DNA from: Natronosalvus halobius
GTDB lineage: Archaea > Halobacteriota > Halobacteria > Halobacteriales > Natrialbaceae
Reading direction: 5' to 3'
DNA length: 64,000 nucleotides
Assembly: GCF_024138145.1 (NCBI RefSeq)
Contig: NZ_CP099997.1
Coordinates: 1,736,001 to 1,800,000 of the forward strand
The position numbers and the translations under genes were made by a program. The notes under the pieces are model-generated. The model saw only the letters and a program-made list of their open reading frames with translations. It was not told the DNA's origin and ran no database searches. Numbering within the stretch: the stretch's first letter is position 1; every line of letters starts with the position of its first letter. Positions 44,501-52,927 of this stretch are shown piece by piece.

Positions 44501-45415
44501 ATGAAATTCGTCGTCACCGGCGCGACCGGCGGCGCTGGTAGCTGGATCGTCGAGGACCTCGCGCGAGACGGCCACGACGTCGTCGGCGTCGACCTCGAGC
44601 GTCCGCCCCGGGCCCGCGAGAACGTCACGTTCCTCGAGGCCGATCTCAGGGAGCAGGGCCAGACGTGGGAACTCGTCCAAACGTACGAACCCGACGCCGT
44701 GGTCCACTTCGCCGCGATTCCGCGTAACGGGATCAAACCGGGAGCCGAGACCTTCCTGACGAACGTCGAGAGTACCTACCACGTCTTCGAATCCGCAGGC
44801 CGAATCGGCGCGGACGTCGTCTGGGCCTCGAGCGAGAGCATCTACGGGTCGGTCTTCGCCGACGAACCGTGGCTCCCCGAGTACCTCCCGATCGACGAGG
44901 ACCACCCGCTGCGACCGGAGGACCCCTACGCCACGTCGAAACTCGTCGGCGAAGACCTCGCCGCGGCGACCGCCCGCAAATACGGCATCTCGGTGACCTC
45001 GATCCGGCCCTCCTGGATCACGTATCCGGGGAGCCAGCAGACGGCCCGGGGTCGGGAGACGTTCGATCCGGAGACGGCGGACCCGAACGGTAACTTCTGG
45101 TCGTACGTCGACGTTCGCGACGTCGTCTCGATCGTTCGAGCGGTGCTCGAGGCGGACCCCGAGGCCGGCCCCGAGGGCCACGACCACGGAAGCCACGAGG
45201 TGTACCTCGCGGCGGCCGAGAACAACTTCCTCGATCGCCCGACCGCCGAGGTGATCGAGTCGGTCTTCGGCGATCTGCCCGAGTCCTGTGCCCTCGAAGG
45301 GGACCAGTCGGCGTTCAGCACAGAGAAGGCGAGGCGGGAACTCGGCTGGCAGCCGGAGCACACGTGGGAGGATGCGGAACTCGAGCAGGTGGCGGGACCG
45401 CTGTTTCTGGAGTGA
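44501..45415 (+). CDS. NAD-dependent epimerase/dehydratase (extended SDR)
   Basis: A 304-residue extended SDR. The Rossmann motif is VVTGATGGAGSWIVEDL (residues 4-20). The catalytic region is WASSESIYGS, then DPYATSKLVGEDL with the YxxxK. IRPSWITYPGSQQ follows. It would act on a nucleotide sugar or similar substrate. ATG 44501 (MKFVVTGATGG) is taken over 44456 because the fold begins directly there. It marks the return to high-G+C DNA after the island. Confidence 0.92.
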   Translation: MKFVVTGATGGAGSWIVEDLARDGHDVVGVDLERPPRARENVTFLEADLREQGQTWELVQTYEPDAVVHFAAIPRNGIKPGAETFLTNVESTYHVFESAGRIGADVVWASSESIYGSVFADEPWLPEYLPIDEDHPLRPEDPYATSKLVGEDLAAATARKYGISVTSIRPSWITYPGSQQTARGRETFDPETADPNGNFWSYVDVRDVVSIVRAVLEADPEAGPEGHDHGSHEVYLAAAENNFLDRPTAEVIESVFGDLPESCALEGDQSAFSTEKARRELGWQPEHTWEDAELEQVAGPLFLE

Positions 45416-45473
45416 GTCGCACCAGCCGATTCTCGTATCGTCGTTCCGTCGCTGACCGTAACGACTACACTCG

Positions 45474-45496
45474 ATGGTACCACTACGTTGTACCAT
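45474..45496. promoter_or_regulatory. Inverted repeat over a start codon
   Basis: ATGGTAC (45474-45480) and GTACCAT (45490-45496) form a perfect 7-bp inverted repeat with a 9-nt spacer. The right arm includes the first bases of the start codon at 45495. It could be an operator, or a hairpin that hides the start. Confidence 0.4.
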
Positions 45497-46265
45497 GGTC
45501 GAGCACGTCGCCATCTATCGCGCACCGACCACCGTCGTCGACGCAGACGCCGTCGCCGCGTGGCTCGAGTCGCGACTCGAGGCGTCGGTAACGGTACGAG
45601 AACGGTTTCTGGACGACGTTCGGAGCGACGGTCTGGCGGAACGGTTCGCGGCCGCCCGAATTCGACGGCCGCGCGAACGAGAGACTGGGAACACCATGCT
45701 CGGAACCGTTCGCTACGAGAAGCGCGTTCTCGAGCATCCCGAGCGGGAAGGCGGCGTACTCTACGACGGCGCGCAGATTGGTCGCGCGCTCAACCGTGAA
45801 CTGCCGGCCGGCGAGCGAGGACTCGGGTGGGCACACGTGGTCCTTCTCGACCGCGCACTCGCGACGTGGGGCGACCACGACGGACGCTGGCACAAGCGGG
45901 TGACGGTTCCCGGCCAGCCGGCGCTCGTCTCGGTTCCTGGACTGTACGAGGCGCCAGCCAAACCCGAATCGTACTACCAGGAACAACAGCGACGGGCGCT
46001 GGTTTCGGGCGACGTGCCACCGAGAGAGATTCTCGAGCGCGACGTCGCGGACGACTTCCTCCTCGAAGACGACCCCCGGACGACCGACGCGATTTGCGGG
46101 TACGTGCTCCAGGCCGTTCACTACCTCGCGACTGGGGAGCCGTTCTGTGCGAAGCCGACCTGCCGCCTGTTCAATGCCCACACCCACGAGGCTGTCGTTC
46201 GAGCCCAGTTAGTGGGGACGGCGTTCTGTGCCGAGCACGCCACGGTTTATGCGGATGCGGACTGA
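45495..46265 (+). CDS. DUF6775-like protein, possible degenerate archaemetzincin relative
   Basis: A 256-residue protein from ATG 45495 (MVEHVAIYRAPTTVVDADAV). The C-terminus has TGEPFCAKPTCRLFNAHTHE and later FCAEHATVY, a Cys-x4-Cys ... Cys-x2-His pattern. This resembles the structural part of the archaemetzincin signature (GxxHCx4Cx...CxxC), but the HExxH zinc-protease core that should precede it reads AVHYLATGEPF, so catalytic His/Glu residues are absent. I recall a haloarchaeal family, DUF6775, labelled a putative metallopeptidase. Catalysis looks doubtful; zinc binding by the cysteines is likely. The stop codon is inside a direct repeat. Confidence 0.7.
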   Translation: MVEHVAIYRAPTTVVDADAVAAWLESRLEASVTVRERFLDDVRSDGLAERFAAARIRRPRERETGNTMLGTVRYEKRVLEHPEREGGVLYDGAQIGRALNRELPAGERGLGWAHVVLLDRALATWGDHDGRWHKRVTVPGQPALVSVPGLYEAPAKPESYYQEQQRRALVSGDVPPREILERDVADDFLLEDDPRTTDAICGYVLQAVHYLATGEPFCAKPTCRLFNAHTHEAVVRAQLVGTAFCAEHATVYADAD

Positions 46266-46284
46266 GGCGGATGCGGACGCTGAG
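46251..46284. repeat. Direct repeat spanning a stop codon, then low-complexity DNA
   Basis: GCGGATGCGGACTGAG (46251-46266, with the TGA stop) is followed at once by GCGGATGCGGACGCTGAG (46267-46284). Degenerate GCGGATGCGG-like sequence goes on to about 46400. Confidence 0.7.
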
Positions 46285-46448
46285 GCAGGTGCGGCCGATG
46301 GTGAGGATGTAGTTGTGGATGCCGAAGAAGATGCGAGCGACGGCCCGGGTGCAGTTGCGAATGCTGAGGCGGACGCGGGTGACGGCGCGGATGCGGGTGC
46401 AGGTACGGGTGCAGTCGCTCGCGTTCGCACTCGCACTCGCTCAGGCGA

Positions 46449-46853
46449 TCATTCGTCGTCGAGTGCGAGGGACGATTCCGGACGGTAAGCGCTACCGACC
46501 GGCGAGGCGGGTGCCACCGGTACTGACTCGTCCAGTTCGATCGCTCGCTCGACGATGCGCTGCGTCTCGAGGTCGACGTCGGCTCGAGCGACGCGTCCGG
46601 TCTCGACGTCGTAGTCGACCAGCCCCAGGTCGTCGAGTTTTGGCAAGTGATTGTGCACCAGCGAAATGGTGATTACTGATTCTCGCACGACGGCGCCTTC
46701 GGCCCCCGTTCGCTCCCAGGCGACGACCTCGTCGCAAAGCTCCTCGACGCTCACCTGTGGACGGGACAGTAGCAGCGACATCACGTACCGGCGTCGAGCA
46801 TCCGAAAGCGCCTCGAAGAGCGGCTCCACCGACGGTGTTCGCACGGTTGACAT
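46449..46853 (-). CDS. DUF7344-type winged-helix protein
   Basis: A 134-residue acidic protein. It has LFEALSDARRRYVMSLLLSR (helix 1), VSVEELCDEVVAWE (helix 2), SVITISLVHNHLPKLDDLGL (recognition helix) and VDYDVETGRVARADVD (wing). This is the classic haloarchaeal DUF7344 pattern and makes a DNA-binding regulator likely. The target is unknown. It lies 55 bp from alaX, which is on the same strand. Confidence 0.88.
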   Translation of the reverse strand: MSTVRTPSVEPLFEALSDARRRYVMSLLLSRPQVSVEELCDEVVAWERTGAEGAVVRESVITISLVHNHLPKLDDLGLVDYDVETGRVARADVDLETQRIVERAIELDESVPVAPASPVGSAYRPESSLALDDE

Positions 46854-46908
46854 AACTACTACCGGGACCCTCTTCCCCTCAATAATTGCGCCAAAAATTT
46901 TTGGGCAG

Positions 46909-47679
46909 CTACTCGAGAAGTCGAAACCTGATACGTTCCTCCCCGCTCCCGGCAGTTTCGCGGCCAGTGATCTCGAGCGTGCCGAGGTCAGCGGTCGACT
47001 GGACGTGCGTGCCGGCGCACGCGACCCGGTCGAAGGGATCGTCCGTGTCCCCGATCTCGACGATCCGTATCTCCGTGATACTGTCGGGCAGGAGATCGAT
47101 GCGCGTCCGCTCGAGGTCCAGATCGGCTTCGGCGACGTCGCGTTCGAGTTCGTACCAGCGAACGGGAAGGCCGTCGTGGATCAGGTCGTTGACGGCCGCC
47201 TCGATCGTCGCGAGGTCGTCGTCCTGGAAGCGCTCGTACGCGCAGTCGAGGCGGGCCCGGTCGGCGTAGAGCTGGTTGCCCGTCGTCGGCGCGTCGTAGG
47301 CCTCGAGCAGGTACGCCGAGAGGAGGTGCTGGGCCGTGTGATAGCGCATGTGCGCGTACCGTCGATCCCAGTCGAGTTCGCCGGTTACCGTCGTTCCGGG
47401 CTCCAGGACGTCCGCGATTGGCGCGGCCGTCGAATTCGTGCCCGCCTCGAGATCCAGGACGTGGTACACCGTGTCGCGTTTCTGAACGTCAGCGACGGGC
47501 CACTCGAGCCTCCCTCCGTCGGAATCGACGCGGAGGGTTCCCGTGTCCGCCGGCTGACCCCCACCTTCGGGGTAGAAGTGCGTTCGATCGAGGACGACGC
47601 GGCCGTCCTCGAGAACCCGCTCGACGGTGGCGTCGAACGTTCGGACGGTCGAGTCCTCGAGATACAGGAGGTCGGTCAT
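46909..47679 (-). CDS. Alanyl-tRNA editing protein (AlaX)
   Basis: A 256-residue stand-alone editing domain related to the C-terminal half of AlaRS. It has THFYPEGGGQPADTG, the zinc-ligand motif HTAQH (in MRYHTAQHLLSAYLL) and the second pair in ACAGTHVQ. It hydrolyses Ser- or Gly-tRNA-Ala. ATG 47679 (MTDLLYLEDSTVRTF) is chosen because the family's N-terminus matches there. The length indicates the larger AlaX form with the glycine-rich motif. Confidence 0.93.
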   Translation of the reverse strand: MTDLLYLEDSTVRTFDATVERVLEDGRVVLDRTHFYPEGGGQPADTGTLRVDSDGGRLEWPVADVQKRDTVYHVLDLEAGTNSTAAPIADVLEPGTTVTGELDWDRRYAHMRYHTAQHLLSAYLLEAYDAPTTGNQLYADRARLDCAYERFQDDDLATIEAAVNDLIHDGLPVRWYELERDVAEADLDLERTRIDLLPDSITEIRIVEIGDTDDPFDRVACAGTHVQSTADLGTLEITGRETAGSGEERIRFRLLE

Positions 47680-47775
47680 AGGCGAGCCCAGGGGCTCGAG
47701 GGAGATATAAGCTGGCGAGTGTCGTCGACCGTGACAAAACCCAACGTCTGTCCATCGCCCCGAACCAAAGGCTAA

Positions 47776-47790
47776 AGAGTGAATCACTCT
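47776..47790. promoter_or_regulatory. 15-bp palindrome upstream of the HD gene
   Basis: AGAGTGA-a-TCACTCT is a perfect palindrome about 50 bp before the GTG at 47838, in the divergent region between alaX and the HD gene. It is a candidate operator. Confidence 0.4.
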
Positions 47791-47824
47791 AATGTTCGTG
47801 TAATGACTATCGTTCGTATATTGC

Positions 47825-47829
47825 GGAGG
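47825..47829 (+). promoter_or_regulatory. Shine-Dalgarno site for the HD gene
   Basis: GGAGG ends 8 nt before a GTG start (47838). A clear SD is unusual here, where most genes look leaderless, and it decides the GTG start. Confidence 0.6.
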
Positions 47830-47837
47830 GATCTATC

Positions 47838-48512
47838 GTGGGTGTCGAGATAACCGAGACCACGGTCACCGACGCCGAGTTCGAGGCCATGAAACAGTTC
47901 GTCTTCGAGTACCTCGCCGCCAGCGTCGAGAAAGAAGACGAGGGCGGTCGGATGCGGTGGTACCCCTGGCACTCCGCCGAGTACCGACACAATCACATCC
48001 TCAACGTCGTCGATCTGGCGACCGAGATCGCCGAAAAGGAAGGCGCCGACGTCGACGTCACGCGCGTGGCTGCGCTGTTTCACGACGTTGCCAAACTCGA
48101 GACCGACCAGGAGCTCCACGCCGAGGCCGGCGCTCGCGTCGCTCGCGAGTACCTCGAGGCCCAGAGCGAGTATCCGGAGTCGTTCATCGCCCAGGTCACT
48201 CGCGCCATCGAGTACCACTCCTACCAGGGCGACGTGACCGACCTCTCGATGGAGAGCCAGTGTGTCATCGAGGCCGATCTGCTCGACAAGATCGGTGCCA
48301 ACGGGACGGCGCTCATGCTGTTGCGGATGGGGTACGAAGCGCGGACGCACATGGACGCCGACGAGATGGTCGACCGGGTCCTCGAGCGCGGCCTCGACGC
48401 CGCCTCGCGCGTCCGAAGCGATACCGCTGACTCGATCGCCCATCGCAGGCTCAAGCGTGTGAAGTGGTTCCGCGAGTGGCTCGAGGACGAAATTGCAGCG
48501 CTGGGCGAGTAG
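47838..48512 (+). CDS. HD-domain metal-dependent phosphohydrolase
   Basis: A 224-residue protein. HD motifs are RHNHILNVVDLATEIAEKEG (first His), then VAALFHDVAKLE (the HD pair), and a later AIEYHSYQGD and IEADLLDKIGANG (final Asp). These give a typical metal-dependent phosphohydrolase, of the family of small archaeal HD proteins that can act on nucleotides. The start is GTG 47838, supported by an SD sequence; the upstream ATGs are out of frame. No operon partner follows closely. Confidence 0.92.
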   Translation: MGVEITETTVTDAEFEAMKQFVFEYLAASVEKEDEGGRMRWYPWHSAEYRHNHILNVVDLATEIAEKEGADVDVTRVAALFHDVAKLETDQELHAEAGARVAREYLEAQSEYPESFIAQVTRAIEYHSYQGDVTDLSMESQCVIEADLLDKIGANGTALMLLRMGYEARTHMDADEMVDRVLERGLDAASRVRSDTADSIAHRRLKRVKWFREWLEDEIAALGE

Positions 48513-48627
48513 CGGATAGTCGGTCCACTGGCTTGGCCTGTGATCGATACCGCGCGTCACCAACCGTGCGTACCGTCACCAGCGTGCGAACGGTAGCGAT
48601 TTGGGGATTCGGGCCAGATTTCGAACT

Positions 48628-49191
48628 ATGACTGCAGTTACTCGAGGTCGCGTGCCCCACCTGACGGCCCTGCTCTCGCTCGTTTCCCTGGCGCTCGTGT
48701 TCGGCGCCGCTGGCGGCGTGATTCCACAGACGGCCGTTCCGAGGCCGCCCGCGTGGCTACTCGAGGCGATTCCCACGGTGAACGTCCTCCTGAGTCTGAC
48801 CGCCATCGTGACGATCACGACGGGGTGGCGCGCGATCAGACGCGGAAACGTCGACCGCCACCGCTTGCTGATGGGTATCTCGGCCGTGCTGTTCGCGACC
48901 TTTCTCGTCCTGTACCTGTATCGGCTGATCGTCCTCGGCGGCTCCCAGCCGTTTCCGGGCCCGGACGCGATCCGACTGTACGTCTATTTACCCGTCCTGG
49001 CGATCCACATCCTGCTCGCGGTCGTCTGCATTCCCCTGCTGTACTACGTCCTCCTGCTCGCCGCGAGTCACAGCGTGCCGGAACTTCGACGAACCGCGCA
49101 CGCGCGTGTCGGGCGAATCGCCGCGGCGCTCTGGCTCGTCTCGTTCAGCCTCGGCGTCGTCGTCTACGTGTTGTTGCACGTGATCTACTGA
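48628..49191 (+). CDS. DUF420 membrane protein
   Basis: A 187-residue protein with five hydrophobic helices. It has the DUF420 pattern: GNVDRHRLLMGISAVLFATF, YLPVLAIHILLAVVCIPLLY and RTAHARVGRIAAALWLVSFS, with conserved His at helix ends. DUF420 genes are usually near cytochrome oxidase and heme A/O genes and are thought to help oxidase assembly. Here the heme A/O synthase fusion lies 6.7 kb away. ATG 48628 is preferred over 48601. Confidence 0.9.
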   Translation: MTAVTRGRVPHLTALLSLVSLALVFGAAGGVIPQTAVPRPPAWLLEAIPTVNVLLSLTAIVTITTGWRAIRRGNVDRHRLLMGISAVLFATFLVLYLYRLIVLGGSQPFPGPDAIRLYVYLPVLAIHILLAVVCIPLLYYVLLLAASHSVPELRRTAHARVGRIAAALWLVSFSLGVVVYVLLHVIY

Positions 49192-49273
49192 CCGGCGCCC
49201 GATGAACGCCCACACCAGCTTCACTCGAGACCGACACCCGACACAACAGCTCGACTCGAGTACAGCCGCCCGC

Positions 49274-50785
49274 TCAGTCGTCCGCGTCGACGGTCGCCTG
49301 CCCGATCTGCGGGCGAGTCACGTCCCGGTCGGTCGCCTCGCCGTCGATGTCGTAGGGGTACTCGCCGGTGACACAGCCCAGACAGAGGTCGTCCCGATCG
49401 GTCTCGAGCACCTCGGCGACGGCGTCTGGCGAGAGGTACGCGAGGCTGTCGGCATCGATTTCGTCGCCGATTTCGGGGATCGTCTTGTCCGAGGCGATGA
49501 GTTCCTCGCGGGTCGCCATGTTGATCCCCATGTAACAGGGAGCGACGATCGGCGGCGCGCCGATGCGCATGTGGACCTCTTCAGCCCCGGAGTTCTTGAG
49601 GAGTTCGACGAGCTGGTTCGAGGTCGTCCCGCGGACGATGGAGTCGTCGATGAGGGTGACGGTCTTGCCCTCGACGGTCGAGGTGATCGGGTTGAGTTTG
49701 AGTCGCACGGCGCGCTCGCGTTCGTCCTGGGTCGGCATGATGAACGTCCGGCCGACGTAGCGATTCTTCATCAGGCCCTCCGCGAACTCGACGCCCTCGT
49801 CGTCCTCCTCCCGGGGCTCTCCCTGAGCGGTCGTCTCGTCGGCGGCGTCGGCGTACCCCGAGGCGAACGCGCGCCCGGAGTCGGGGACCGGCATGACGAC
49901 GTCGGTCTCGACGCCGCTTTCCTCCCAGAGTTTGCGCCCGAGTCTGCGTCGGGCCTCGTAGACCAGCGTGCCGTCGATCTGTGAGTCCGGACGGGCGAAG
50001 TAGACGTGTTCGAAGAAACAGTGAGCAGTCGCCTCGGCCTCGACCAGCTGGTAGGAGTCGAACCCGGAGCCGTCCTCCTCCAGGACGACGAGTTCCCCGG
50101 GCCGGACGTCGCGGACGAACTCGCCGCCGAGGGTGTCGATCGCCGCGGATTCGGAGGCCAGCACGTAGCCGTCCTCGAGTTCGCCGAGACACAGCGGGCG
50201 ATTCCCTTGCGGATCGCGAACGCCCATGACGGTCTCGTCGTGCATGATCGTCAGCGAGTACGAGCCGTGAATCCGCTGCATCGTCCGCTTGACCGCCCGG
50301 ATCAGGTCCTCCTCGAGCAGGTTGCGCGCGAGGTCGTGGGCGATCACCTCGGTGTCGCCGTCGGAGGTGAAGGCGTGACCGAGCGCGGCGAGGTCGTCTC
50401 GAATCTCGTCGGCGTTGACGAGGTTCCCGTTGTGGCTGAGTCCGAGCGAGCCGGACTTGAACGAGACCGAGAACGGCTGGGCGCAGGAGGTGTCGATGCT
50501 CCCGGCGGTGGGATAGCGAACGTGACCGATCCCCGCCGAGCCCGCGAGCGACTCGAGGTCGTCCTCGTCGAAGGCGTCGCCGACGAGTCCCAGTTCGACG
50601 TGGCTGTGTTGCTGGAAGCCGTCGTGGGTGACGATGCCGGCGGACTCCTGGCCGCGGTGCTGGAGCGCGTAGAGTCCGTAGTAGAGCGGTCGCGCGACGT
50701 TGCGGTCCGCGAGCGCGACGCCGACGACGCCGCACTTCTCGGTCATCCCTGTTCGCCGGGGTGTCTCGCCCCGCCCATCAGTCAT
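49274..50785 (-). CDS. purF: Amidophosphoribosyltransferase
   Basis: A 503-residue enzyme. The glutaminase domain opens TEKCGVVGVALADRN (nucleophilic Cys after a propeptide) and has YALQHRGQESAGI and GHVRYPTAGS. The PRTase domain has DVVMPVPDSGR and the PRPP loop VTLIDDSIVRGTTSNQLV. Cysteines in IVAPCYMGIN and DLCLGCVTGEYP fit the 4Fe-4S, B. subtilis-type enzyme. It makes phosphoribosylamine, the first step of purine synthesis. ATG 50785 is favoured by the upstream TATA box; an in-frame ATG at 50746 would shorten the propeptide to four residues. Confidence 0.95.
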   Translation of the reverse strand: MTDGRGETPRRTGMTEKCGVVGVALADRNVARPLYYGLYALQHRGQESAGIVTHDGFQQHSHVELGLVGDAFDEDDLESLAGSAGIGHVRYPTAGSIDTSCAQPFSVSFKSGSLGLSHNGNLVNADEIRDDLAALGHAFTSDGDTEVIAHDLARNLLEEDLIRAVKRTMQRIHGSYSLTIMHDETVMGVRDPQGNRPLCLGELEDGYVLASESAAIDTLGGEFVRDVRPGELVVLEEDGSGFDSYQLVEAEATAHCFFEHVYFARPDSQIDGTLVYEARRRLGRKLWEESGVETDVVMPVPDSGRAFASGYADAADETTAQGEPREEDDEGVEFAEGLMKNRYVGRTFIMPTQDERERAVRLKLNPITSTVEGKTVTLIDDSIVRGTTSNQLVELLKNSGAEEVHMRIGAPPIVAPCYMGINMATREELIASDKTIPEIGDEIDADSLAYLSPDAVAEVLETDRDDLCLGCVTGEYPYDIDGEATDRDVTRPQIGQATVDADD

Positions 50786-50808
50786 GGCTGAACCTACCGG
50801 GCCAAGGC

Positions 50809-50818
50809 GATAAAAATC
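50809..50818 (-). promoter_or_regulatory. TATA-like box of purF
   Basis: On the minus strand GATTTTTATC is centred about 28 bp before ATG 50785, a leaderless spacing that supports the longer PurF. Confidence 0.45.
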
Positions 50819-50928
50819 CCCCGTGTTCGTGCTCGCATCCGCGATTCTGAGAGGGAGAATATTCACGCCCGTGCATATGCGAGCGCCGTCGCCGAGTTTC
50901 TGAGCAGCGCCGAGTTTTCGCGAACGGG

Positions 50929-51414
50929 CTACAGCCCGAGCATCGCGCGTGCCGTCTCGCTCGCCCAGACGTCCGCCCGGTAGATGACGGCCCCGGCAAT
51001 CAGCAGTTCGCCGGCCGTGACCAGGACAGTTACCAGGTCCGCCTGCCGACTCGTGACGGCGACGCCGACGGGCAGACCGAACTCCTTCTTCCAGACCGGG
51101 TAGAATAGCGCGATACCACGCTTGCTTCCGGCCACGTCGAGCACGTAGTGAGTCAGGATGCCGAGCCAGACCCACTCGAGGTTGCCGAAGTAGAACGGGA
51201 AGGCAGCGAACCCCACCAGGATGGGCAGGTTGTGCAGCGTCTTGCGGTGTCTCCCGAACGCCGTATCCACGTCCGGGAACAGCGCCCCGAGCGTGACGGG
51301 CACGCCCACCTGGAGCACCGTCGCGAAGGTCGTCTCGTCCCCGGCCGGCTCGAGGAGGTACGCCAGCCCGATGCTCAGGAGGACGGCGTTGAGCACGTGT
51401 CCTTTCTTGTTCAT
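50929..51414 (-). CDS. Membrane-bound metal-dependent hydrolase (DUF457/YdjM-like)
   Basis: A 161-residue protein with four hydrophobic helices. It has the family's early His, MNKKGHVLNAVLLSIGLAYL, the LGALFPDVDTAFGRHRKTLH segment (Asp-x-Asp ... His-Arg) and LTHYVLDVAGSKRG. These acidic and His positions define the YdjM-type inner-membrane proteins, described as hydrolases without a proven substrate. It stands alone between purF and cinA on the same strand. Confidence 0.9.
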   Translation of the reverse strand: MNKKGHVLNAVLLSIGLAYLLEPAGDETTFATVLQVGVPVTLGALFPDVDTAFGRHRKTLHNLPILVGFAAFPFYFGNLEWVWLGILTHYVLDVAGSKRGIALFYPVWKKEFGLPVGVAVTSRQADLVTVLVTAGELLIAGAVIYRADVWASETARAMLGL

Positions 51415-51522
51415 CGACTCGCTCTGTGTAGCCGAGGGAGAAAAGCCTGTCTTCGTGACGGTCAGGGCAACCAGAGCGCGCCCGCGTACGGCCGGTCGCG
51501 AACCGCTTCGCCCCGAGTGACG

Positions 51523-51590
51523 TCAGGTGTTCTGGTCACCGTTCACTCAGGTGTTCTGGTCACCGTTCACTCAGGTGTTCTGGACCCCGG
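51523..51590. repeat. Tandem repeat, 3 x 24 bp
   Basis: TCAGGTGTTCTGG units begin at 51523, 51547 and 51571. The first two are identical and the third is cut short. They lie in the 260-bp gap 51415-51674, which also holds an AT-rich patch (51627-51665) but no gene. Confidence 0.9.
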
Positions 51591-51674
51591 CTGCTCGAGG
51601 TATCGTCCACATCGTCGGGCAGTTCACTTTTACTATACATACTATATTGTATTAGTATCGTTAGTGTAGTGAAG

Positions 51675-52301
51675 TCAGGAGGTCGATTCGCACTCGGAAT
51701 CGGGTCCGGACTCGAGCACCGCCACCAGTCGCTCGAGAGCGGTTCGAACCGTCTGCATGCGAACGTCGTGGCGATCGCCGTCGAACTGGTGGCGCGTCGC
51801 CGTCGCGAACGAGGTTTCGGTCCCCCAGGGACCGGCGTAGGCGACCCCAACGAAGACCGTCCCGACCGGCGTCTCCGCGGTCCCGCCGCTGGGCCCAGCG
51901 ACGCCCGTGATCGAGACCCCCCACGTGGCGTCCGTGACGTCGCGCACCCCGCGAGCCATCTCGAGGGCGACGGGTTCGGAGACGGCCCCGTGTTCGTCCA
52001 GCGATTCCCGGGAGACGCCGAGGTGGCGACGCTTGGCGTCGTAGGCGTAGACGACGTGCCCGCTGTCGAAGTAGTCGCTCGAGCCGGGAACCGCGGTGAT
52101 CGCGCCCCCGAGGAGGCCGCCGGTGCAGGATTCGGCGACCGCGAGGGTGTCCCCGCGTTCGCGGAGTCGTTGGCCGACCCCGGAGACGAGATCGAGCGGC
52201 GCGTCGAACTGCATCGCTCCAGACGCCGAACCAGTTCGGGTGGCGGGATCCGTCGGCGACGATTCGGCAGGTTGGTCCGAATCGACGTTGGCGTTGCTCA
52301 T
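51675..52301 (-). CDS. CinA-family nicotinamide-nucleotide amidase
   Basis: A 208-residue single CinA C-terminal domain. The conserved [39 protein letters not shown] and the [19 protein letters not shown] region are present. Such stand-alone domains deamidate NMN to NaMN in NAD salvage. The first about 35 residues are disordered and acidic; an internal Met ([12 protein letters not shown]) is an alternative start, after which the family match begins. The N-terminal molybdopterin-binding half of full CinA is absent. Confidence 0.92.
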   Translation of the reverse strand: MSNANVDSDQPAESSPTDPATRTGSASGAMQFDAPLDLVSGVGQRLRERGDTLAVAESCTGGLLGGAITAVPGSSDYFDSGHVVYAYDAKRRHLGVSRESLDEHGAVSEPVALEMARGVRDVTDATWGVSITGVAGPSGGTAETPVGTVFVGVAYAGPWGTETSFATATRHQFDGDRHDVRMQTVRTALERLVAVLESGPDSECESTS

Positions 52302-52398
52302 ATCTCCCCAGACGGGAGCCAGCGTCGTGAATCGTGGGGTCGCCAGGTCGAGACGAGGTCGGGAGGCCGCGCGAGCCCGAACCAATGCGACTCGAGCG

Positions 52399-52824
52399 CT
52401 AGACCGTGTCGCGATCCGTGTACGTCCAGCGGGTCTCGATTACGCCCTCCGTGTTCATCTCGTGGAAATCGGCGAAGCCGAACGAAACGGGATCGCCGTC
52501 CTGGACGCCCGAGAACCGGCCACGAACGGCTACCCGGTCGCCGTCGCCGATTGCAGCATCGACGTCGGTTTCTCCAGTATCGCCAGCGTCGACGATCACG
52601 GCGTCGAGGCTATGCTCGCCGTCCTTGAGCGGGCGGTCGCGCTCGTAGAACGCCCGAAGGTCCGCTCGACCCTCGATCGGATCCTGTCCAGGACGTTCGT
52701 AGGTAATCGTCTCCGAGAAGAGTTCGAGCAGCCCCTCGACGTCGTCGGCGTCGACGCGGTCGTAGTAGCGCCGCACGAGTGCCTCGGGGTCAATTCCGTT
52801 AGGCGTGTCATCCAGCGGAGGCAT
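52399..52824 (-). CDS. NTF2-like/SnoaL-type protein
   Basis: A 141-residue cone-shaped alpha+beta fold protein. [20 protein letters not shown] is the first helix, [20 protein letters not shown] the first strand with its pocket, and [20 protein letters not shown] the end strand. This is typical of SnoaL/ketosteroid-isomerase-like proteins, whose substrates vary. It is divergent from the aminotransferase and 97 bp upstream of cinA. Confidence 0.88.
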   Translation of the reverse strand: MPPLDDTPNGIDPEALVRRYYDRVDADDVEGLLELFSETITYERPGQDPIEGRADLRAFYERDRPLKDGEHSLDAVIVDAGDTGETDVDAAIGDGDRVAVRGRFSGVQDGDPVSFGFADFHEMNTEGVIETRWTYTDRDTV

Positions 52825-52927
52825 GACACATCACACGCACTCGAGGGCAATGGTTCTATGGCATCGCCCGCCCGGATCGGAACCGCGTGACGAAAGAATC
52901 ACCATCTCCGACCGCGCACGAGCGCAC

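Noticed and set aside
46228-46488. 86-codon acidic plus-strand frame (Ala/Asp/Gly-rich)
   Set aside because: It overlaps the end of the DUF6775-like gene and consists of GCGGATGCGG-type repeats; it has no domain features and is best read as repeat DNA.
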